A stretch of DNA of 26,749 bases. Source: a virus. Shown piece after piece: positions 8,066 to 13,627 of the stretch (within the stretch, counting starts at the first letter, position 1; every line of letters begins with the position of its first letter). The notes below the pieces were generated by a model. The model was not told the DNA's origin. It saw only the letters and a list, made by a program, of their open reading frames with translations, and did no database searches. The stretch is from positions 1 to 26,749 of IMG/VR virus record IMGVR_UViG_3300033149_003597; one strand, given 5' to 3'. The position numbers and the translations under genes are program-made.

Positions 8066-8284
8066 ATGGGAATAGCAGCAAAAACCAAGAAAAAAGGATG
8101 GGTCAGACTTGTGTTGGTTGATATTAGTGGCTACGCAATTTCAATCGAGCGAGATCCGGAGAATCTACAAGGGGCGATAATTTCCACATCCGATTGTGAA
8201 AATGGGCTGCGGTTGCCTGCTGAAAGACTAACTAACATCATTGATGCTCTGGAGAAGTTGAAAGAAGACTGCTTAAGTGGATGA
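8066..8284 (+). CDS. Small hypothetical protein
   Basis: I chose ATG 8066 (72 residues, MGIAAKTKKKGW). A TTG at 8039 would extend the protein into the previous gene, and the nearest Shine-Dalgarno-like GAGGA at 8046-8050 lies rather far from 8066. The protein has beta strands (WVRLVLVDISGYAISIE), then a short helix (RLTNIIDALEKLKED). I do not recognise a family. Confidence 0.4.
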   Translation: MGIAAKTKKKGWVRLVLVDISGYAISIERDPENLQGAIISTSDCENGLRLPAERLTNIIDALEKLKEDCLSG

Positions 8285-8306
8285 TTGCCCCAAATAATAA
8301 ACACCT

Positions 8307-8687
8307 ATGTCGCATATGGAAAAATTAGCCAAAATAAAATCTAATACTCAAGGGGCTATTATCTTCGCGGCGCTTCTGTTTGTTTGCGCCTTGCTTATAG
8401 TCACGAGTCTTTTTTGGCTCAGTAGGATGATTTCTTCGCAGGATGAGGGAGCCCGATCCTATTACCAAGTCAAGATCCTGGCCCCCGAGGAGCCCACAGA
8501 AGAAAACATAAACAGATGGCTAAAGAACCACCCAGGATGGGAGCCTATCTACATCAATTGGGGATCATATGTTGTGCCCCACTTCTGGGTGAAGAAAGAG
8601 TTTATTAACCACCGGCGTAAGAAAGGGTTGAAAAAGTGTTTCAGTGAAATAGGTGAGCCACAAGGTCGCGCGCCCTCCCCTCACTAA
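8307..8687 (+). CDS. Single-pass membrane protein of unknown function
   Basis: The 126-residue product has one clear membrane segment at about residues 16-38 (GAIIFAALLFVCALLIVTSLF), preceded by lysines, so the N-terminus is probably cytoplasmic. The rest would face the periplasm or outside and contains EENINRWLKNHPGWEPIYI, followed by a basic tail. No good ribosome site precedes ATG 8307, and a second ATG lies at 8316. Its stop codon falls in the loop of the terminator at 8673-8712. The role is unknown. Confidence 0.5.
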   Translation: MSHMEKLAKIKSNTQGAIIFAALLFVCALLIVTSLFWLSRMISSQDEGARSYYQVKILAPEEPTEENINRWLKNHPGWEPIYINWGSYVVPHFWVKKEFINHRRKKGLKKCFSEIGEPQGRAPSPH

Positions 8688-8712
8688 GGCCGGGGGAGGG
8701 GAGGGTATTTTT
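8673..8712 (+). terminator. Rho-independent terminator
   Basis: CCCTCCCCTC (8673-8682) pairs with GAGGGGAGGG (8696-8705), a ten-base GC-rich stem with a 13-base loop, followed directly by TATTTTT. The stop codon of the membrane protein gene lies in the loop. It divides the small-gene block into two transcription segments. Confidence 0.8.
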
Positions 8713-8741
8713 AACCAAGGAAGAGAAGCGAGGGACAACGT

Positions 8742-8982
8742 GTTGTCTAAGAAGAAAAAGAAAGATTGGTTAATCGTCTGTCATATGTGGTTCGTTCATG
8801 ACATAGGATTCGTCAGTGAAATATTCATGGACGCAACACAAGAAGAGGCGGAAGAAGAAGCAATTCTATTCGCACATAGGCACGAAACACCATTTCGAAA
8901 AGCAAAAGCAAAGGCATTTGAACTGCCGGGTGACCTCAACAAGACAAGAGAGGGGGCCTCGGCGGCTCTGACCCATTTTTGA
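8742..8982 (+). CDS. Small acidic/basic hypothetical protein
   Basis: The likely start is TTG 8742 (MSKKKKKDWLIVCHMWFVHD, 79 residues), because upstream GTG 8653 would place the start inside the preceding gene and the terminator; AGGGA lies upstream. The product has a beta-like beginning (WLIVCHMWFVHDIG) and an acidic helix (ATQEEAEEEAILFAHR), then a lysine- and alanine-rich stretch. I do not recognise it. It is the first gene after the terminator, and no strong promoter was seen for it. Confidence 0.45.
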
Positions 8983-9003
8983 ACCAAGAAAAGGAAGCCC
9001 AAG

Positions 9004-9369
9004 ATGATCAAATCACTGGTAGGAGTTTTCAGGGAAATCGTAACCGGCGAACGTTTCCGTCAAAACGAATGCGGCCGATGTAGGCGTTGTAAGAAAAGGT
9101 GGTTTGAATCAGAACCCCACGTTACTATGGTGAATCGTTACCAGGGCTATTTTGCTATCTGCGAAAAATGTTGGCAGGAACTGGGCACCTTTGGAAAACG
9201 GCTACCTTATTATAGAATGTTGTTAGATGAATGGAATAGGAGCGGGGTGCCATGCGGCTCCTCATATAAGAAGTCTCTCATGAAGGCTCTGGCTAAAGAG
9301 TCGTGTGAGGATTATCTGAAGAAGTTAGATAAGGAAAAGGAAGAAATGGTTGCGTCTCTGTTTTCTTGA
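9004..9369 (+). CDS. Cys-rich putative zinc-binding protein
   Basis: This 121-residue protein has C23-x2-C26-x2-C29 followed by C53-x2-C56, an arrangement able to bind one zinc ion in a ribbon. A helical C-terminal part rich in Lys and Glu follows. An AAGGAAG purine run precedes ATG 9004. It is the first of several CxxC proteins in this block. Such proteins in phages are often nucleic-acid binding or act on host regulators, but no specific role can be claimed. Confidence 0.5.
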   Translation: MIKSLVGVFREIVTGERFRQNECGRCRRCKKRWFESEPHVTMVNRYQGYFAICEKCWQELGTFGKRLPYYRMLLDEWNRSGVPCGSSYKKSLMKALAKESCEDYLKKLDKEKEEMVASLFS

Positions 9370-9410
9370 GATTCTTACTTCCTATGACTGAAAGAGATGA
9401 GGGAAGGGCC

Positions 9411-9629
9411 ATGGCTTGCAAGTGCCATGAATGTGGAGGCTATTATAAGATAGATATACTTGTCTCGGACAATATATGGGAGAAGATCAAGCCGAGTGGC
9501 GTGGGACGGGAAGCTGGTTTATTATGCCCTGTTTGTATCGCCCATAAAATATGTACTGTTATTCAAGACGAAATTGGGTATGCCGCTTTTAGATTGGAAC
9601 GCGCAGACAACCAAGAAAAAGGAGAATAG
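9411..9629 (+). CDS. Small zinc-binding-like phage protein
   Basis: ATG 9411 was chosen because GGGAAGGG precedes it; earlier in-frame starts overlap the upstream gene. The 72-residue product has C3, C5, C8 and C39-x2-C42, with VSDNIWEKIKP between them and GLLCPVCI after. This resembles a widespread small phage family with a two-knuckle zinc site and the pattern WEKIxP...GLLCPxCI. Its function is not known to me. Confidence 0.55.
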   Translation: MACKCHECGGYYKIDILVSDNIWEKIKPSGVGREAGLLCPVCIAHKICTVIQDEIGYAAFRLERADNQEKGE

Positions 9630-9631
9630 CA

Positions 9632-9937
9632 ATGAATGAACTTGATAAGATAATAGAATTGGATAAGGGGTATATTGAAGAAGATGGTTGTTTGTGTATT
9701 TACGCCAATAATTTTGCTAACGAAGGCTTTCCTGTTAGACAGGCGTGCCGGTTTTATGGCAACACGCAAATCTTAGCATGCTCTTGTGATCACAACTGCT
9801 CACAGTTTCATGAGCCGCATTTGATAATCACAAAAGATGGCCAACGTATTATTCGGCTTCGTTTGTGCCGGACGACTTGGTATTTCCACGAGTCTGATTT
9901 CGAAGACCGCAGGAAAAATAAACCGCAGGAAAAATAA
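9632..9937 (+). CDS. Cys-rich hypothetical protein
   Basis: AAGGAG lies eight bases before ATG 9632. The 101-residue product carries several cysteines and histidines in its centre (CDHNCSQFHEPH near residues 52-63), and a basic tail. It could bind a metal. No family is recognised. It follows the previous gene by two bases and is probably co-translated. Confidence 0.45.
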   Translation: MNELDKIIELDKGYIEEDGCLCIYANNFANEGFPVRQACRFYGNTQILACSCDHNCSQFHEPHLIITKDGQRIIRLRLCRTTWYFHESDFEDRRKNKPQEK

Positions 9938-10028
9938 GAAGAACAAAAAGTTTGCGTCGAATGTAATCAAGCCACATGGACCGCACGTGGAGGTCCGCAC
10001 TTTGTCTAGGATGAGGAGTAATTATTAT

Positions 10029-10196
10029 ATGGCACGGGGACCGTTTCTTTCTGAGTACAAGATCAGCAGGATAAAAGAGATGGCGAAGGAGGGGTATGAC
10101 CGACGCACCATAGCGGAGAGGCTAGGAATTTCATATCGGTCAGTAGCAAACTACGATGGCCGAAAGAAACCGCGTGACGGAGGCTCTAAGAAATGA
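10029..10196 (+). CDS. Small helix-turn-helix protein
   Basis: GAGGAG at 10014-10019 sits well before ATG 10029, giving a 55-residue protein; ATG 10011 is possible. The core ISRIKEMAKEGYDRRTIAERLGISYRSVANYDG is a clear homeodomain/resolvase-type helix-turn-helix with the recognition helix around SYRSVANY. This suggests a DNA-binding regulator or a lone DNA-binding module. Its stop overlaps the next start (ATGA). Confidence 0.6.
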   Translation: MARGPFLSEYKISRIKEMAKEGYDRRTIAERLGISYRSVANYDGRKKPRDGGSKK

Positions 10197-10606
10197 AACT
10201 AACAGCTTGTGATTATTGTGGGAAGGTAGGGGAGGATGTCCGTGCTCACTGTTTTGTACATGATAGAAGCCTAGATCCATCGGGGAATGGGTACGAGGAT
10301 ATTACCATTTCTTTCGATGCTTGCTCAAGTTGTTATGCCGAGATTTTGTATGATGCCTTACGTGATGCTATGGTCAATGGCGTCGTAAAGCGTCGTGCCG
10401 ACAACAAAAAGCAAATTGAATATGCAATAGGCGAGCGGATAAGAAGGGCGGTGGCCAAGAAGGAAAAGGCAAAGTCAAAAAATTCCACTTCATCTCTTTC
10501 GATAAAGATAGAAAAGATAGATCCTGTGAGTCTTTTTGAGGATGAGGTATTCTTGGACAGATTAATCCAGAGGATAAAAGACAGTATGAAGAGCGATTTC
10601 GATTAG
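10193..10606 (+). CDS. Putative zinc-finger protein
   Basis: The 137-residue product has C6-x2-C9 at its beginning (ACDYCGKVGED) and a second CSSC pair near residues 44-47, likely forming one zinc site. A long charged helix follows, then an acidic-helical tail (FEDEVFLDRLIQRIKDSM). It is translationally coupled to the helix-turn-helix gene by an ATGA overlap, so they may act together. No family is recognised. Confidence 0.5.
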   Translation: MKLTACDYCGKVGEDVRAHCFVHDRSLDPSGNGYEDITISFDACSSCYAEILYDALRDAMVNGVVKRRADNKKQIEYAIGERIRRAVAKKEKAKSKNSTSSLSIKIEKIDPVSLFEDEVFLDRLIQRIKDSMKSDFD

Positions 10607-10616
10607 GAGTAAGAAA

Positions 10617-11147
10617 ATGCATGTAGTCGATCCCAGCGCCATTGTTCCTGTATCCGTTTCCCAGGTCCTGTTAGCATCGTTGGTGGTTTTGTGTGGTTTG
10701 TCCCTGCTAACCGTGGGACTCATAAAATTCATCTTGGGTAAGATCATCAAGGACGTTGAATCCGAAGAGCGCGTCACCAGCGATATGATGAAGTCGATAA
10801 AAGAAAGCATAGATGTTTTGGGTAGATCATTCGTCGAGTATAAGGATTCGTGGCCACAAAGGCGCGAAGCATTGTTGGAAACCTTTGATCATATATGCGA
10901 TAGAAAACAAGAGGCGTGCTCGAAACTAATGGAACAACGGATAACCAATTCCGAGCTTTCGATGCAGACAACACTGGCGTCAATACAGAGTAACCAGGAG
11001 CACTTATGCGGCATGGTAGAGGGGATGAGAAAGGAAATCGACGCCAAGTGGAAAGAGATCGAAAGAAACCGGCGTGAGTTGTCGGACAGGATAGACAAAC
11101 TGGTGTTATCTAATAGGCAGAGTGAGCGGGAATTTGGTGCGATATGA
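10617..11147 (+). CDS. Membrane-anchored coiled-coil protein of the lysis region
   Basis: This 176-residue protein starts after AGGAG. It has one hydrophobic segment at about residues 17-40 (VLLASLVVLCGLSLLTVGLI) and then a long, charged helical region, with heptad-like segments near 100-165 (SIQSNQEHLCGMVEGMRKEI, WKEIERNRRELSDRIDKLV). The shape is that of an anchored coiled coil. It lies just before a second such protein and the endolysin gene, so a role in holin accessory function or envelope disruption is possible. That is inference from context only. Confidence 0.5.
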   Translation: MHVVDPSAIVPVSVSQVLLASLVVLCGLSLLTVGLIKFILGKIIKDVESEERVTSDMMKSIKESIDVLGRSFVEYKDSWPQRREALLETFDHICDRKQEACSKLMEQRITNSELSMQTTLASIQSNQEHLCGMVEGMRKEIDAKWKEIERNRRELSDRIDKLVLSNRQSEREFGAI

Positions 11148-11148
11148 A

Positions 11149-11553
11149 ATGCCTTATTATAGATGGGGTCATGCAGTGAATATGGCATTCCGAAAAATAA
11201 CACTGGTAACGTCTGCCGTTTTGGGAATAGGCGGTGTTATCAGTTTAGGTGCCGCGGTGGATGAGAGGCACACTCACCAAGATGTTACGCGCCCCGAGTT
11301 TATAACTGTCTGCAAGAACGTAACCTCTTTAATGGTTTGGCGTGAACAACAAAATCTTTTCAGTGCTCGTGAGAACATCCAAAGGCAGATTTGGAACTTG
11401 CAGGATCGTTGGCGTGGTAAGGAAATGCCCCAATCTGCTATTGATGATCTAAGATCGTTGAAGCAGCAGAAGAGTGACATAGACAGAGAGTTGGATGAAG
11501 TTATACGCAAGATAAAGAAAGAGGCTGGTGGCGCCACATACAAAACGAGGTAA
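11149..11553 (+). CDS. Spanin-like membrane/coiled-coil protein
   Basis: The product (134 residues from ATG 11149; ATG 11179 is also possible, with GGGG upstream) has one N-terminal membrane segment at about residues 17-37 (ITLVTSAVLGIGGVISLGAAV). A periplasm-like domain with a C-terminal coiled coil (LRSLKQQKSDIDRELDEVIRKI) follows. This topology, next to the endolysin and holin, is what inner-membrane spanins (Rz-like) look like. No separate Rz1-type lipoprotein gene was found, so the spanin label is an inference. The start overlaps the previous gene's end region. Confidence 0.45.
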   Translation: MPYYRWGHAVNMAFRKITLVTSAVLGIGGVISLGAAVDERHTHQDVTRPEFITVCKNVTSLMVWREQQNLFSARENIQRQIWNLQDRWRGKEMPQSAIDDLRSLKQQKSDIDRELDEVIRKIKKEAGGATYKTR

Positions 11554-11559
11554 AAGACC

Positions 11560-12006
11560 ATGTCAATTTCATGGGATAAAGTGCCGCATTTCACCAGGGA
11601 AGAATTCGACGATCCTCTTTACCCAGGATCGGGAGATCTTATTGACGGCGTGTTGTTGCATCTCTTGGTCAAGACGCGACTCGAAACTGGTTGGTTCATG
11701 ATAACACACGCTGCAGTTGGTGGCTGCGTGGACGTTGATGGCAAGCACGGGCACAGCCCCCATTCTTATCATCGTAAAGATATGGGATGTAAAGCCTGTG
11801 ATTTTCACTTCAAGACCAAGGTTTCGCCGAGAGAACAATTTTATGTTTTGATGCGTATGGGGTTTACTGGCATCGGGGTTTATTTTGACTGGCATTGGGG
11901 TGGTAAGCTCCTGCCTATCGGATTTCACGTTGATACCAGGCCGCGCATTTGTTGTCAGGTATGGACCCGCAGGAATGGGAAATACATTTATTTATTGGAG
12001 GGTTGA
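11560..12006 (+). CDS. Endolysin, M15-type peptidase
   Basis: The 148-residue product is a stand-alone peptidase M15 (D-Ala-D-Ala carboxypeptidase / L-Ala-D-Glu endopeptidase fold). Zinc-site residues follow the family pattern: SYH71, then CDFH with D81, and GFHVD with H123; D125 is next to it. The segments GFTGIGVYFD, GFHVDTR and a Trp-containing end are also typical. It would cut peptidoglycan peptide cross-links after the holin opens the inner membrane. It has no signal peptide, so it depends on the holin encoded next. GAGG lies upstream of ATG 11560. Confidence 0.8.
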   Translation: MSISWDKVPHFTREEFDDPLYPGSGDLIDGVLLHLLVKTRLETGWFMITHAAVGGCVDVDGKHGHSPHSYHRKDMGCKACDFHFKTKVSPREQFYVLMRMGFTGIGVYFDWHWGGKLLPIGFHVDTRPRICCQVWTRRNGKYIYLLEG

Positions 12007-12009
12007 TTT

Positions 12010-12537
12010 ATGGACTGGAAAGATGTTGGCCGATCTATTTTGAGTTTTGCGCCCGCTATAGGTGGGGCTTTATTGGGCCCGCCTGGTGCCGCTGTAGGCG
12101 CGGGGGTGTCAGCTTTGGCGAAAGCGCTGGGTGATGATGAAACCGGCATAACACCAGAGAAGGTACTTAGTAAACTACGCACCGAACCCGAGGAGACCGC
12201 CCGGGCCATCACCCAGGCGGACCTCGAATATGAACGCGAATTGACCAAGCGGTTGGATATTGTTAACCGCACCATGCGCGTGGAGGCGAAGTCGGAACAC
12301 TGGCCGCAGTATTCGTGGCGCCCCTTTTGTGGGTTCCTGTGGCCTTTGGCGGTCCTGGGGATCTACGTGATCCTGCCGCTTGCGGAAAAGACCGTGCCTA
12401 ACGTCCCTCAATGGATCTGGCTGGGCTGGGCGTCCATCCTGGGAGTGTCCGCATGGCACAGGGGCAGGGAGAAACGTGTCCAGGCAGGAGACGTCGAGGG
12501 GGTTCTGGGTAGCGTGATCAAGGCGATAAGGGGGTAG
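12010..12537 (+). CDS. Holin, GTA-type with three membrane segments
   Basis: The 175-residue product has a hydrophobic Gly/Ala-rich beginning (FAPAIGGALLGPPGAAVGAG) and then a helix reading LEYERELTKRL. Two more membrane segments are at about residues 105-125 (FCGFLWPLAVLGIYVILPL) and 135-148 (WIWLGWASILGVSAW), ending with HRGREKR. The SEHWPQYSWRPFCG entry into the membrane region is typical of the GTA_holin_3TM family. It would form lesions in the inner membrane to release the endolysin. It directly follows the endolysin gene, with GGAGG upstream. Confidence 0.8.
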   Translation: MDWKDVGRSILSFAPAIGGALLGPPGAAVGAGVSALAKALGDDETGITPEKVLSKLRTEPEETARAITQADLEYERELTKRLDIVNRTMRVEAKSEHWPQYSWRPFCGFLWPLAVLGIYVILPLAEKTVPNVPQWIWLGWASILGVSAWHRGREKRVQAGDVEGVLGSVIKAIRG

Positions 12538-12543
12538 GCAGTG

Positions 12544-13194
12544 ATGTTTTATTTCGTAACAGGACACCAAAGAGCAGGCACTCATACTTTTGCCGAGAAG
12601 CTGGCCCAAGACCTGGGCTTACCCTACTTGGATGAGCGTATCATCGGGCTGGATGATTGGGAAGGGCTGCAACAACTTCTCAATGGCAAGATTCTGAAGT
12701 GGGGGGCCAATGGCAAAAAACAATGGATCGACAAGCCCGAGTTGAGGAATGGGTTCGTTCTACAGTGTCCTTTCCTTGCCCATAAGACCCTTGAGCTTGC
12801 AAAGATAGGGAGGGTGTACTGGTGCACAAGGGATCATTTTGACATAGCAGCCAGCAAGGCACACTGGAATTTCGACGAGCTTCTATGGAAGATCATGAAT
12901 GCCTTTCACGACGAATTTCCAGATGATCCGGTATGGGAAACCCTGAAATATGAGGGTCGCGAGGACGTACACGCTAAGTTTGCGGGCTATGCCTACCTGG
13001 TTTGCAAGGTCAAGCGCTACTTTTACCAGACCAAATTTAAGCCGGTAGTGTTCCAGCGGGTGGTTTTGGAAGAACAACCTTACTATGATCCGGCCTCAAC
13101 GGCGGCGAAACAATTCCCCCTGAAACCCGGCATGGCAAAGCAGATCCAGAGGATGGAGGCGCTCAATGAAAGTATATGCCTTCGTGAAAATTAG
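12544..13194 (+). CDS. Sulfotransferase-like P-loop protein
   Basis: The 216-residue product (from ATG 12544; GTG 12541 is directly adjacent) begins FVTGHQRAGTHTFAEKLAQDLG, a P-loop of the sulfotransferase type (GxxRxGTxT) rather than the GKS/T form of kinases. VYWCTRDHFDIAASKAHWNF, near residues 90-110, resembles the sulfotransferase segment VxRDxxDIxASxxR. Such proteins use PAPS to sulfate sugars or proteins, and related forms occur in phage genomes. It lies just before a CxxC protein and the Ser-rich beta-helix protein and could act in decorating the virion. The substrate is unknown. Confidence 0.6.
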   Translation: MFYFVTGHQRAGTHTFAEKLAQDLGLPYLDERIIGLDDWEGLQQLLNGKILKWGANGKKQWIDKPELRNGFVLQCPFLAHKTLELAKIGRVYWCTRDHFDIAASKAHWNFDELLWKIMNAFHDEFPDDPVWETLKYEGREDVHAKFAGYAYLVCKVKRYFYQTKFKPVVFQRVVLEEQPYYDPASTAAKQFPLKPGMAKQIQRMEALNESICLREN

Positions 13195-13627
13195 ACATCA
13201 TCCCCAAGAACCTGATGGACCGGGGGTTCACTATGGGGATATTGTGAGCTTCCATCGGGTGGAATCCAAGCGCTCAGAAGAGGAGCTTAAGTTTTTCTTG
13301 CCCGTCCTGGTTGATATCAACATCCCCTGTGGTGACAAGTATGACCGTGAGATGCGCGGCAAATGCGGTAAGTGTAAATGGAATGACCCAGAAGTCTGCG
13401 ATGTTCAAAAGTACTGTCGGGGGGAGTGGTCGGAGGGGACCCTGTTTGAGCCTCCGACACTGACAAAAAAGAGACGATACAAGCTTGATCTCAAGTCTAT
13501 CCTTCCCAGCGATAAACTGTCGCTGGCGGAGAAAGAAGAAAAGACCGAAAAAGACAGGCTTGCGGTCCTGGACTATGCAAGCAAAAATGAAATAAGCCCG
13601 AGTCTTATTGTGGATAAGGTGAAGTAA
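13166..13627 (+). CDS. CxxC-containing conserved-style phage protein
   Basis: This 153-residue protein overlaps the end of the sulfotransferase-like gene by 29 bases, with GGAGG upstream of ATG 13166. It has VDINIPCG at residues 50-56, then a Cys cluster GKCGKCKWND (C67, C70), C78 and C84 in CDVQKYCRGEW. The layout resembles phage proteins that bind zinc and sit near structural genes. A similar CxxCKWND motif occurs in the early protein at 20406. No function is known to me. Confidence 0.55.
   Translation: MKVYAFVKIRHHPQEPDGPGVHYGDIVSFHRVESKRSEEELKFFLPVLVDINIPCGDKYDREMRGKCGKCKWNDPEVCDVQKYCRGEWSEGTLFEPPTLTKKRRYKLDLKSILPSDKLSLAEKEEKTEKDRLAVLDYASKNEISPSLIVDKVK

Noticed and set aside
12544-12600. 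Nucleotide kinase for the P-loop protein
   Set aside because: The loop reads GHQRAGTHT, a sulfotransferase-type pattern without the GKS/T lysine of kinases.
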